Assembly: GCA_020091685.1 (NCBI GenBank) | Contig: CM034601.1 | Coordinates: 7,152,429 to 7,216,428, forward strand | Reading direction: 5' to 3' | From: Lutjanus erythropterus | Taxonomy: Eukaryota > Chordata > Actinopteri > Lutjaniformes > Lutjanidae | Length of the DNA: 64,000 bases | Part shown: positions 10,885 to 21,722 of the stretch, in pieces | Position numbering within the stretch: position 1 is the first letter of the stretch | Layout: each line of letters opens with the position of its first letter | Notes under the pieces: generated by a model | The model's database searches: none | What the model was told of the DNA's origin: nothing | The model's input: the letters and a program-made list of their open reading frames with translations, nothing else | Program-made: the position numbers and the translations under genes

Positions 10885-11140
10885 CACCAATTTCCCTATA
10901 TCCATCTCTCTTTCTCTCTTCTTCTTCTCCTCTATTTTTTTTCTCTCCACTGCTCTTTTCGGTTTCTCTCTTTTCCCCTTTTCCATTCCTCTCTTCTTCT
11001 CATTTCCCCTCTGTGACATTTTCTCTCCTACTCCACTTCCCTCTTTGTCTCTTACTATTTTCTTTCATTTTTTTCCCCCCGCATCATTTCATCCGTCTTC
11101 CTTTCTCTCACATTCACCCACTCTTTCTCCATCCTTATCC
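10885..11140. repeat. Pyrimidine-rich low-complexity tract
   Basis: A long C/T-rich run (CTCTCTTTCTCTCTTCTTCT and similar) with few purines. The Arg/Lys/Glu-rich minus frame at 10780-11019 is its translation and is not a gene. Confidence 0.85.
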
Positions 11141-11615
11141 TCCTCTTTAGCTCGATTGCTAAAGTTATTTCTCCACCTCAATCTCAAGCCCCTTTCAGCC
11201 ATGCGATCTGTCTTCAGTCGTCGTCTGTCTCTTAAAGTAATGGCTTTTTGGCATTCAAATGAAGGTCTCCATTACGTAAATAGTCTGTAATGGCTTTATG
11301 CAAGCGTGTCAGGAGTGTTACGGACAGGGCTGCAAGGCTCGTGCAATATTTGGCATCTGGTTTGAAAGAGAGTTACAGCTCACCTCTAATTTTTCAGTTG
11401 AATACCTCTATATCAGTGTGCTTTAATTGCTGTAATAAGCCATGCAGGCTTAATGGACACTCGTCATTCCCTCACTACATTTTTCTCATCAATATATCAT
11501 TTACTGTTTCATCCACCAGGGTACTGCACGTGCTGGCAAGGCTTACTTGGACTCTTTATCGAACTGAGCCGTCCTTAACAAAATTTGTTTGTCTGTTTTT
11601 CCTGTTATGACAAAG
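11141..11615. promoter_or_regulatory. Candidate conserved non-coding element B
   Basis: A repeat-free stretch rich in homeodomain- and POU-like words: CTTAAAGTAATGGC, TTCAAATGAAGG, CATTACGTAAATAG, TTAATTGCTGTAATAAGCC, CAGGCTTAATGG and ATCATTTACTG. It includes an octamer-like TTCAAATG. Plus frames at 11045-11290 and 11290-11610 overlap it but show no protein-like composition. Of all the non-coding islands, this one looks most like a vertebrate conserved element. Judged by eye. Confidence 0.4.
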
Positions 11616-11648
11616 TCAAAATGTCTGCTGTTAAAAAGATCTATGGCC

Positions 11649-12226
11649 CAGGGGCGTTTCTAGAGGGGGGCATTGGCCACCCCTGAAATCTGATTGGCCA
11701 CCTGAAGTGTCACTCCATTATCCACAAGTATGATCAGAGAGGAGGCACCTTAGTTAAGCGAGTATTTTTAAATGAGCATTTTTTGTTTGTTTGTTTTGTT
11801 TTGTTGGATGGTAGCTCAGGTCTTTATTATGAGAGGTTAGTTGTAGTTACTTATGCAATACATGCACAAAAAACTATATACAACAAATGAGAAAATAAAT
11901 AATAAATGGATCATAAAAATAAAACTTTGTAAAACAAAAAAACTGGAATGCTGAGGATGAATTAAGGAGTCTCACAGCTGAGGAAAGGGGTACAATGGAG
12001 GTAGAATTTCAGGACTTCAAGAATAAAAACATGGAAGTTTTATATTATATTTGTATGGTGCCACTCTGTTATGATTGGTTTTGCTTTACATAAAATTTTT
12101 AAACACAGGAATGTGAAAACATGAGAAATGGTAAATGTGTTTGTGCACACCCTAATGCCACCCCTGCATAAGTCGGTGCCCCACTTGGGTCACCCCAGTC
12201 AAAAAAAAAGTCTGGACACGCCCCTG
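11649..12226. mobile_element. hAT-like non-autonomous DNA transposon with TIRs and 8-bp target duplication
   Basis: The left end is CAGGGGCGTTTCTAGA. The right end, read inverted, is CAGGGGCGTGTCCAGA (14 of 16 identical). The 8 bases before the left end are CTATGGCC and the 8 after the right end are CTATAACC, a target duplication with two G-to-A changes. The CAGGG terminus and 8-bp duplication fit the hAT superfamily. Length is about 578 bp with no transposase frame, so it is a non-autonomous derivative. Confidence 0.8.
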
Positions 12227-12629
12227 CTATAACCGTACAATTCAAAACATTGTTAAACAGGATAAAAACCTGACAAAGGTTACTGTCAGACCCAAAAGAG
12301 AAATTTGGTGTCTCCCTGGCACCAAAACAAACCTGTGAGTGGAGGATTGAATGTCAGAATGTTGGTTGTGGCTGGCAAGATAACATCAGCAATACCAGCT
12401 AACACTGAAAAGTGGCTTGCTAGCAACACCTTGTCACCTAATAACAGAAACACAAAACAAAACAACACAGAAGTCACACTAAACATACCTCAGCTGGAGG
12501 ACACACACCAGGTTTGCAAGAAGAGAGGGGAGACAAACAGCCTCATACACAATGTTTGAGCTGAAAGGAGCGGCAGAGCAAAAAAGTAAACTCCTCAGAC
12601 AAAATGTCACCAACCCTCAGCAACTACAT

Positions 12630-12800
12630 AATATAATGTGAACCCATCCACAGCTGTATAAGACGCCTCGGGCTGTTGACTTATGATAAAAAGAGGGAAA
12701 GTCCACGCATGGAGGAGGTGGGGAGGATCGATGTCTCCACTAAGTCTCACCCAGGACACTGAGGTTCATGTCCCACATGAAGCCAAAAAGATGTTATTTA
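12630..12800. repeat. Fragment related to the GTGTC-TIR element family
   Basis: AAAGTCCACGCATGGAGGAG then GTCTCACCCAGGACACTGAG resembles AAAGTCCACATTTGGAGGAG and ATCACCCATGAGACTTTG in the element at 21298-21722. The ends are absent. Probably a fragment. Confidence 0.4.
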
Positions 12801-13287
12801 AGGTCCATAACACTACACGCATTATGTGACTTTTGTGACTTTCATCTTTTGAGTTGCCACAGTAACATGTGACTTGTGAGTTGGAATGAGAATGTGCTGC
12901 CAACATAATGAGAATCAATAATCACTTGTATTCAGAAAACATCTGTCTGCAACCAAAAATGGACACCAGGGTCAGAGCTGCTTTTGTTTTGATTTTAGTG
13001 ATATAAGTTACGTTTTATGTTTAATCCCATATTGAGGCCAGAGAAGACACTTAAAATAACAACACAGGGACGTATTGACTGATGAACTGTTTTTTTATTT
13101 TAACAGATTCACAGATCGGGGCACTGATGACACTCTCGCACTCATTCACTTGTTTTGCTCTCTGCATTTCTTCCTCTCTGTCTCTGTGTCTGTCATCCTC
13201 CCAGCCCTCTCATTTCTCTCTGTCATGAGAGGGGAGGAGGCTGTTTACCATGCAGAGATGGTGTTTGCATAGATCAGGCCAAAGTGG

Positions 13288-13289
<2 letters not shown>
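12801..13289. other. No gene seen
   Basis: Mixed sequence. A frame at 13155-13628 runs into the adjacent microsatellite and is not supported as a gene. Confidence 0.5.

Positions 13290-13339
<50 letters not shown>
13290..13339. repeat. (GT)n microsatellite
   Basis: About 24 uninterrupted GT units. It is responsible for the Cys-Val repeat in the frame that crosses it. A shorter imperfect (GT)n follows at 13670-13702. Confidence 0.97.
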
Positions 13340-13918
13340 GGGTGGAGGAAGGGGGTGTAGATTAAGGCTTGATCAAGGCACCATCAACACACACACCCTC
13401 ACTTCCAGCTCCCCCATGAGGGCCAGGGGTTTTTGGAGGGGGGGATTGACACATCTCTCTGCAATGGACAACAAAGACAGAGGAGATATTTGCTGGAAAA
13501 AAAAAACACACAAGAGTGTCTCTTCCACCCTCTGCCTCTCTCTTACTGTCACTTATGATCTGCACATGTTACATCTCAAAAACTGTCAGGCACTGAGATC
13601 ACTGCGCGCCTCCTTGCAGAAATGCTGAAATGTCGCATTGTGTGTGTTTATTAATCTAACTAGATGGAGTGTGTGTGTCTGTGTGCATGTGTGTGTGTGT
13701 GTTGGCATGCCCAAGTGTTTGTGGGTGCATGAGTATTTTTTTAGCAGTGGCCAAGATCACTGTCTTCATGTATCAATCTTGCATTAGTACTGCAGCAAAT
13801 TGCTTCTTAAATGCAGCAGAGAAGAAATAATAAAAAAAAAACACATTTTCAAGCAACACTGCAAGTTTCTCAATGAAATTGTTACCATAGATCCGATCTA
13901 TCAGACAAATGAGTGCAA

Positions 13919-14155
13919 GGGCACCCTAGACTGCATTTTTTTCATGTTGTGTCCAGTGGAAGGGCCATTTTAGAAGGCACATTTTCCCATTTTGTCTGGA
14001 AGGGCACCCAAGCAGACACTTTGCCCTGTTTTGTATAGTGAAAGGGTGCACAAGAGACATTTTTGCCCATTTTGTCCAGTGGAAGGACACCCCAGAGGGC
14101 ACTTTTTCATGTTTTCTCTAGTGGAAGAGCACCGTAGGAAGTCCACCAGTGGTGC
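13919..14155. repeat. Degenerate minisatellite, unit about 42 bp
   Basis: About five and a half imperfect units, each opening with GGGCACC-like sequence and closing with TTTTGTCCAGTGGAA-like sequence. The closing motif recurs near 13954, 13994, 14035, 14077 and 14120. Units differ by substitutions and small indels. Confidence 0.85.
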
Positions 14156-14159
14156 CTTA

Positions 14160-14536
14160 TGTAAACATTAATGGTGTCCTCTTCAGCTGTGACCTCTCAT
14201 CCATGAGTAGATGCACTCTTCCTTCTGAGCAGCGATACAGGTGGCAGATATTGTTAGGTACAAAGAAAATAGTTCCTATATGAAACTGCTCACAGCAAGG
14301 TCTGTGAGTTATCTTGAGTAACCAGGGCATGATTTCTGGAAAGAGACACTGATGCTGAGTTTTTAAAAAAATAATGAATGCCACCATTATAATATATTGG
14401 AGAGAGAGCAGACATCTCTATGGCCTCTATCTCCAAAACTCACCAATACACAGAAAACCAGTCTTGATGGATAAATAGCACTATAGGTAAGAAGGTAAAT
14501 ATGTATTTTAGATTTTGGGGTGAACTGTCCTTTTAA
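14160..14536. mobile_element. Partial copy of the 6707-7534 element
   Basis: GAGTAGATGCA, CTTCCTTCTGAGCAG, TTCCTATATGAAACTGCTC and GCAAGGTCTGTG are inverted relatives of the interior of 6707-7534. The right end TTTTGGGGTGAACTGTCCTT matches the family terminus. The left part is missing, and the copy directly abuts the minisatellite. Confidence 0.8.
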
Positions 14537-14819
14537 TTATTTAGATTATTTTGTTGTTGTTTTTTTTACAGTACAATAAACTTTTTTTTTGCAGGACCAT
14601 AAACTGAAAATGAGTAATTGATCAGCGTAGTATTGGATGCTCTCTGCATGTTCATTGATATGAAGTAAAAAACACAAACATCGCATGTTTATATTCAAAC
14701 TTAACATGTTTGAAAAGTGAGTAAAAGTAAAGAAAAGTACAACTTGATCCCGCCCACAGACACAGACACACCCCCTCCTCCCAGGGGCTCCTCTCTCCCT
14801 CTCATCCCAGATAATGTCC

Positions 14820-15085
14820 ACCAGCTTGGGCCTGTTGTCCTGAAAGTGTGGCCTCTCTCAGCCTGCTGTGATCTCTGGGTAAGCCAGTAACGGCCCGGCT
14901 CTTATTAAGCTCTCTTTATTGATTTGGAGAAGGGATTCAGAGCTGAGCCGCTCTCATTAGCACTGGATAAAGTCATAATCCACCAACCTGCAGGGTCAGA
15001 CTGACTCTCAGCACCCGGCTGCCTTCACACTCTCCGCCTCAAATTCACGCTTAACGAGTTGATTCCAAGATGTTGCACTTGTTAA
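14820..15085. promoter_or_regulatory. Candidate conserved non-coding element C
   Basis: A repeat-free block with CCAGTAACGGCCCGGCTCTT, ATTAAGCTCTCTTTATTGAT, GCTCTCATTAGCACTGG, AAGTCATAATCC and AAATGATAATGAGGC. It has balanced GC with TAAT/ATTA cores and no coding frame. Enhancer-like by composition only. Confidence 0.35.
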
Positions 15086-15189
15086 ATGATAATGAGGCTT
15101 TTTCACAAAAACAATGATGAAACAAAGAGTTTTCTTTGAGACATTCTGACTGCACCAACACATGGTAGTGTTAAAAGTTGAATAATTTG

Positions 15190-15275
15190 AGATATTTTTC
15201 TACAATATAGCATTATGAATGCTATATTTTGCCAATTAACTCCCATAAATGTTAGAAACTGGGCCTTTAAGTACA
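15190..15275. repeat. Fragment of a dispersed teleost repeat
   Basis: CTACAATATAGCATTATGAATGC and GTTAGAAACTGGGCCTTTAA resemble a short repeat ending ACAAACTGGACCTTTAA that occurs widely in fish. A related end (TTTTACACACTGGACCTTTT) is at 62062-62081. Confidence 0.4.
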
Positions 15276-15846
15276 AGTTTTAGCTTTAGATGTAATTCCC
15301 CTTTGTCTGTTTTTTAAATTTTATCCTGCATTGCAGTTTTTGTTTGTGTGAGTCCTCCTTGTTCATGATGCATCAAACACCACATTTGTTCATAAAATAA
15401 AGAGTGTCAGTCACAGTAAAACATGAGGGTCTTCTTGCAGGTTCTGGGGCTTCTCCGCTCAAAAATATGTTTGTTTTTTTTATGCTTGTGTAAAATGTCT
15501 GACCTTGACTGTACTGACTCGTATCTGTGCAGGTTTGTCGCTAGAGAGGTGTTTTCACATTCCTCTACTGAAGGGGGGAGATGTCTGTGCACTTCCCTAA
15601 AATCTGTGATTCAAACACACCCCGGGCAAGATAGAAGTCTGACTGAGGTTCAAACATGGCTGCATGTGGCTGAATCCTTACTCTAAAGCTGACGCTCACC
15701 ATCCTGATGCTCACTGATCAACAAAGATCAAGACGCACTATAAATTCTAAATAAATCCAGTTTAGTTAAAATAAAAAAGGAAATAAATTACCTTGGGAAA
15801 AGTAAGTAAAAGAAGTGCATTAAGGACAAACCATGTTAACGTTTAT

Positions 15847-15935
15847 GTTTGGGACGGCACAGTGGTGGTGTCGCCTCACGGCAAGAACGTCGTGGTTTTG
15901 AATCTCGGTTCACGCAGGGCCTCTCTCTCATTTAT
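15847..15935 (+). repeat. Fragment of the 'GGCGGCACGGTGGTG...' teleost repeat
   Basis: GGGACGGCACAGTGGTGGTG, then TCGCCTCACGGCAAGAACGT and TTTTGAATCTCGGTTC, match in order a very common short repeat of fish genomes (canonically GGCGGCACGGTGG, TCGCCTCACAGCAAGAAGG, GGTTCGAATCCCGG). Only the first part is left. Confidence 0.7.
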
Positions 15936-15939
15936 CTAT

Positions 15940-17690
15940 CATTTTATCTATATGCTAGACTGTCGGCGTACATGGACTGCATGGACTCGCAGGTGGCTTT
16001 AACTGTGTGAAAGGCTCACAACAGCCAACCAAAACGTCTGACATGTCAGAAATTCTTCCAGCTATTCCGGAGCACTTGATCTGTCCTCGCTCCTCCCTGG
16101 ACACTGCACGGCAAATAAGAGCGGAGGAGTCTCGTGGCTCAAAAATTGACTCAGAAACAGGCTCGTATTGTGCAGTGTATTCTCAGCTTTAGACAGTGAA
16201 GATACATATTTAAAAAGACTACACACCCAGAAGTCAAGTAAGTGACTTTCTCTCTCCAAAAAGCTAATGTTAGCCACCGAAGCTACAATGATTTTTTTCA
16301 TACCACGATGTAGTCACATGAGCAACAGGTCGTACTCGTTCTTTCTGATAAAAGGACCAAGAGTTGCTGGATAAAACACTTCAGGTAAGATAACACGACA
16401 AGGGACAGTGATAGTGGTGTTTGTGATGTATATCGTGCGAGACGACATGCAGATGTAATTCGCGGTTTCACACAAAACTAAACTACGACAAACTGAGCCT
16501 TTTTTAACTTGTAAAATTATCTTCTGAATTGACAAACATCATACGTGTAATTTGTGGCTCAATTCAAACAAAAACTAAAAAATTATTTGTCTCTCACTTC
16601 ACATTTTTTTCCAGTTTAGGTGCACACCAGAAGGGGAGGGACTTCGTATTGGCTACAAAAATCTGGCTTTGCAAATGCATTCAACACATTTATTAGGCCT
16701 CAAGGATACATATGATGCATTTGGGTGAGAAACTGTGAATATTTAATAACTCAACAGGGTACGTTTGAGTTTAAGAGGGTTTGTAAAATGGATTTTATGA
16801 TTTTGGAAACAAGGTCCACAACAAATAAATCTTTCACAGCAGCCAGACTTGATTGAACACTGAGGGATGCTACATTAACCTTGAACTACATTATTATCTG
16901 CCAACCTGGAGAATGCACTTGTGCTTTATATCTTTTTACTTATAATAAATTTCCATTTGTTTGGAGCAGATGCATATACATATAAAATGAAGTGTGGACA
17001 TATTTGATTTTTTTCCCCTCTTTTTCTTATTTTCCACTGCAAAAAGTTTGTTTTTTCAAAGAAATGCTTCTCACTGTGAATTAATTCAGAAATGCTGCTC
17101 TTACAGTGTTTTGTATAGAAAGGCATAAAAAGGATTAGTTATACTCTGAAGGATATTTTTAGATATTCATTAAATATATGTTCATAAGAATTTATAAAAA
17201 TGAGTTTACATCAAAAACAATAATATGTTGTTTACATATTGTATGCTGTTTATATCAAATGCTATTTAATTTAAAAAAAAAATTACTTGGAGGTTGTCCT
17301 GTTACAAAGTTTAATAGCCAAAAGTTGGATCTTTTAAAATATATTTAACACCATAATTGAAGAGTAAAAATCAAAAAATCCCTCAAAATAAGGTTTTGTC
17401 CCATTTCTCAAGACTGAGAGGAAGTCATCCATTTTTGAGAATCCTGACTTGCTCGTGTACTTTGTAGTTTCTGTGAGCAGCAGGTAATATTTTGAAAATG
17501 GCCAAAGGCCTCGTGGCCTTTTGTTTTTAGCACAGATGGTGAGCTGCTCTGTTTATGTTCTTTATTTGGTGAAAATTATTCTTGGCAAGTTCTTTTCATG
17601 TTCCAGCCTTTCCTAAACTTTCAGGCTGTTTTTCAAATCATGTCAGAGGCTGTTTCATGGCAGCCTGTCAATCACTCTCCGAGTCCTTCC
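15940..17690. other. No gene seen
   Basis: A moderately GC-rich part (16020-16200) is followed by AT-rich DNA. TTAAATATATG and similar runs lie near 17170-17280. The open frames are short and without splice support. Confidence 0.5.
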
Positions 17691-17699
17691 TCTGCAGGG

Positions 17700-17775
17700 C
17701 TGCTGGAAATCTTCCTCCCCCTCTCCTCCCCCTCCTCCTCTTCCTCCTCCTCCTCCTTGTCTTCCTCCTCAAGCC
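17700..17775. repeat. CCT-rich low-complexity tract
   Basis: CTCCTCCCCCTCCTCCTCTT and similar. It produces poly-Leu and poly-Ser frames that are not genes. Confidence 0.85.
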
Positions 17776-17935
17776 CTCCACACCTAATTCACTCCCGGCC
17801 CTCTCCGAGCCGGGGGTTATCGATTTGCCGGTGTGATAGAGGTGGGAGGCGCGTTCACAATGCGGCGGGGGTCTGCCTGCTCGGGCTGCATCTTTCAGAG
17901 GGCCAATCGATACAGACTCCTTTTCTCCCCTTCAA
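17776..17935. promoter_or_regulatory. Candidate conserved non-coding element D
   Basis: CACACCTAATTCACTCCCGG, GAGCCGGGGGTTATCGATTT and GAGGGCCAATCGATACAGAC combine CpG-rich words with two ATCGAT words and an inverted homeobox-like TAATT. No coding frame was supported. Enhancer- or promoter-like by composition. Confidence 0.3.
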
Positions 17936-18790
17936 AGCTTTTCATTCACACAGACAAACAGGGAGAGAAAGGAGACGTGAGGAGCAGGGGAAGGAGGAGG
18001 AGAGGAGTGAGTGACATGAGAGTTATTTCTCCTTTCTTTCTTTTCGCTCCCTCGCCTTTCTCTTCTATCCTCTCCGGACTCATTGCTTGGCCTCAGGGTC
18101 AAACTTGGGAGAGAGGGAGAAAAAGACAGAAAGAGGAAGGTGAGGAGAAATGGAGAAAAGAAGCGAGCATGAGGGTGAAAGACGAGAAAAGCCACATGGG
18201 AGGGAGGACAGAAAAGGGACACATAGATGGTGTGAAATATGCTTAAGTAGCAGATGAGGGGAAACATTCAAATCATGAAATTCCATTTAAAAAAATGATC
18301 CAAATAGCTGCATCATTTGCAGAAACCAGAAGCTAAATTTCTAGTTTCACTCATTTTATGTCATTTGTAATTTGATTTAACCCAAATCTTACCTGTTAAA
18401 TACCTGTTAACAGATTTGAGATGTAAGATATGGACAAGGGCACAGATTTTATTACAAATTAGGAGACCAACAGTAGTGTACTAGGAATGAAAATTAGCCC
18501 TGACAATGGGTGTTTCCAGTTAAACAAAATGGGTCTTACTCTTAAACAAAGTTCAGTTTCTATAGGGATCCATTGCCATTGTGTTAACCACAAATGTCAG
18601 GTCAGCATCATGACATTGTGCGCATGTCTGAAGACAATGTTCACACCACACTGAAGCGTCTCTATAGGCTCCATGTTGTGCATTTCAAAGTGTCCAGCAG
18701 TAAATAAGCAACCAAAGTTTCTGTGATGTTTTCCTTTATTATTTGTGAAAAATCTGTCTCTATTGTCAATCAACACAATGCATAAGCATT
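17936..18790. other. Purine-rich tract then AT-rich DNA, no gene seen
   Basis: 17950-18250 is rich in GAGA/AGGAGG and gives long overlapping frames on both strands. These are low-complexity artefacts. 18250-18790 shows nothing supportable. Confidence 0.6.
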
Positions 18791-18792
18791 GC

Positions 18793-18828
18793 AGTGTGTG
18801 TGTGTGTGTGTGTGTGTGCGCACACAGT
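18793..18828. repeat. (GT)n/(CA) microsatellite
   Basis: About 12 GT units turning into GCGCACACA, a self-complementary end. Confidence 0.95.
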
Positions 18829-20230
18829 AAGTGTTGATGAGCAAAAGAGAGAACGGAAGATGTGAGGTGGAGCAGATAGGTGCTGGCAATCAGAGCAAAG
18901 GGACTGAAGTTTATCAGTGAAGTTGTCCAGTGGCAGTAAATGTACAGTTTGCTCATGAAAACACTGCAGAATATGTACAAGAAGTTCCTGCGTCATACTT
19001 ACCAGCTGTTGGGTAAAATGAGAGCACAATCTGTGGGTCTGCTCCGCCTCAGTTACAAAATGTGGAAAAAAAATGTTTTCAGTGCCTTTTTACTGGTCAC
19101 CACATCTAAGTAGTACATGTACAGTACAGCAGTTTTGTCTGCATCACACATACATGTATGACTTTATGTCTGTGCAAGAGCAAAGTCTTTGTGACACTTT
19201 ACAGTTTGCAGTTTCTATCATAATGGCAGGCGTGACTGTTATGTGATTATAGGCAATATTATAAATTGTTTCTGATGTTTAAATGTGTTTCGTTTGTCTA
19301 GTGTCCTTGTTTAGGACGATGCTAAGATAATTAACATGATTGGATGAGTTATAACATTATGGGCTATAAAATAAAGAAATTATAAAGGCTAACACATTTA
19401 TAATTTTATAAAAATGTTGCAAAAATCCTTATGATTATTTTAACTGCTCTGTGCTCTGAATTACTAATTTTATATTTATTTATTTTTTAATCTTAGCTGT
19501 CACTTCAGCAGCCTCCACTTTGTCTATTCTTTATTCCTCTTTAAATCAAACATGAATCACAAATTTCACCATTTTTCCCTGTTTTCATTTAATCTGCCTG
19601 AAAATAAAACTGCTAAATATTGCATTTAGTGGAAGAGGTGATGTGGATTTACATTTGTATAAAGAATTCCTCAGTCTACTTTAAAGGTATAATTAACCGT
19701 GTTGACAGCATGATATGTAAAAACAGGACGCAGTTTTCTTAAAAAAAAACAGAGTATGAGGGTTTACAGCGGGAGGTGTGAGAACCACAGGATGATATGA
19801 TGTGATATAGAATAGGCCCGAGGATGTGAGGAGTCTTAAGACTCAGACAGTTTTGCAGAGATTTGCCTTCAGCAGGTCTCAGCGAGGACTCCTCTTGTAT
19901 CTGCTCAATGTTTTCTAACCCAAGGTTATTAGATCAATTAAGCATTCTTTTCATCCTCACCCACCTCCTCCACCTCATTTTTATATGTTTTCATGCTTAC
20001 AGTCCTCTGACATCTGCCGTCTTCACTGTCCGATTCCTGCGTTGCTTTGCAGCGAAACAAATGAAAAAAGACAACAGCTTATTAAAACAGAATAACACTG
20101 AAATTGCTTTTGGGGCAAACGCATCTCTTCAGGTGTTTAATTGGAACACTAAAGATAAAAGTTTGGATCTACAGCCATATTTGACAAGGTCGAATGTTTC
20201 AGCCTTAGCATGTTGATCTGTGTCTTTCAG
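18829..20230. other. No gene firmly seen; possible acceptors near 20000
   Basis: AT-rich DNA. The acceptor-like TTTTCATGCTTACAG at about 19988-20002 opens a 31-codon frame that stops soon after. It is not strong enough to call. Confidence 0.4.
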
Positions 20231-20347
20231 GGAAAGTTGATTATATTCCCAAATATTGATCAGAAAATCCTTGAGCATCTGAAGACAAATCCATCTCTAA
20301 ATGGAGGAGAGATGAAGCATTTCTACAATGAGCTCTACACCAGCTGA
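20231..20347 (+). CDS. Candidate terminal coding exon, unidentified
   Basis: After a good acceptor (ATCTGTGTCTTTCAG, ending 20230) a phase-0 frame of 38 codons runs to TGA at 20345-20347. The peptide is strikingly protein-like: GKLIIFPNIDQKILEHLK opens it and GGEMKHFYNELYTS closes it. Amphipathic helix spacing and acidic/basic balance differ from the AT-rich noise around it. No matching upstream exon was identified and no family was recognised, so it may be a last exon of a plus-strand gene or chance. An AATAAA follows well downstream. Confidence 0.4.
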   Translation, partial: GKLIIFPNIDQKILEHLKTNPSLNGGEMKHFYNELYTS

Positions 20348-21297
20348 TAAAAGCTGCATTAACCAAAGCTTGGCCGCTACGGAACAGGAAATAATCAAAA
20401 CATCATTCATTTGGAATCATGTTTTAGTCCAGGGGGAAATATCTGACTTTTTAGCTGCTAGATGGTTTACTTTCTGCACCAGCTATCCAACTTCGTCCTT
20501 GCACTGTTTGTTACTGTGCAGGTAGTGTATAGCAGTTTTATTGTAGCTGTTCGTACTGAACAAGCTGTCATGTGAGGAAGTTTTGGAAGAAAATTCTTTG
20601 TGATTTTGCCGCAATGAGCGACTTCACATTTCACAGACTTGTGATTTGCCATTACTTTAAAAAATGACAGAGACAGCAAAGCTACGGTAACTGCAGCACA
20701 TCGTATGTCATTATTTTGTTTTTAATTCCTCTCATCCAGTCATTGGTCTCCATCGATTCTAGTAAACTTGCAGAGACTTGAAACACAGTCGATAATCAGT
20801 GAGGATTTTGTCTACGTCAGAGAGTGACCTCACAGCATTTGAGAAAAATCTCCAGTGTTTTAACTTCTCACCTTGGTGCAGCGATGTACACGTTTACTCC
20901 AGGTCATGTCAGAAAACTATAATAAAACTGTTGAGCATGGTTACATGTGCAGCAAACCGTAAACTTGAACCAAAACTTTTTTACAGTGAGATAAATGGAA
21001 AAATACTTTGAAGTTAGGGAAAACATATTTCAAAATAATCTTTCCATCAGCAAAAAGATTAGAGAGATTATTTTGCCACACATACTGTTGCTAACTTCAA
21101 AAATGAACTTATATACTCACATTTCAGAAATGGTAAGCGTTAATATAAAGTGTGTCTGATCTGTAAAACATCCCAAAAAGCTTGTACAGAAACCTTGGAA
21201 GTACATTTACAGACATTAATTTGTTATCTTCATGTTCATACAAATTGTTACGTCTTCATCCTGATGGTCTTTCCTTAATCTTATTTAATGTTGTGTT
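20348..21297. other. No gene seen
   Basis: Ordinary AT-rich sequence. If 20231-20347 is a last exon, this would hold its 3' UTR. Confidence 0.5.
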
Positions 21298-21722
21298 GTT
21301 GTGTCGTTTCATGCCATTTAGTCTGTGCTGACTTATGCAGTAATGATGTGTAACTTTATGCAGAAATGTCATAAAGAAAAAATGTCAGGTGATGTAGTAT
21401 AAGGCGTGATAAAGTCCACATTTGGAGGAGGTGGGTGGATGAGAAGGTCAAACAAACAAAGATGACTATCACCCATGAGACTTTGTGTTCTGTGTAAAAC
21501 TTGTTGATTTATTTCAATTTAAGTACATAATGCACTTAATTTATATCATGTATGTAACTTAATTTATGTAACTAACCAAACCATGATCTTTTCCTAAAAC
21601 TAAATGTTGCCTAAACCTAACCGATTCTGTGACTGTCTCACAACGTTAGAGATCACCATGACGATGAAGGTCACCTGACTATTTACTATTGCGTCAGATT
21701 AAATGGCGTTAAATGAAACACC
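21298..21722. mobile_element. Non-autonomous TIR element, copy 1
   Basis: It begins GTGTCGTTTCATGCCATTTA and ends with an imperfect inverse of this (AATGGCGTTAAATGAAACAC). The interior contains ACCAAACCATGATCTTTTCC and AAGGTCACCTGACTATT. A related element with the same landmarks in the same order is at 51130-51563, and fragments lie near 12630 and 48965. No coding capacity. Probably a teleost non-autonomous DNA transposon. Confidence 0.65.

Noticed and set aside
13155..13628. 157-codon plus frame
   Set aside because: It crosses the (GT)n microsatellite and has no supporting signals.
17598..18267. Long frames of 111-138 codons on both strands
   Set aside because: Low-complexity CCT and GAGA tracts lack stop codons in several frames at once.
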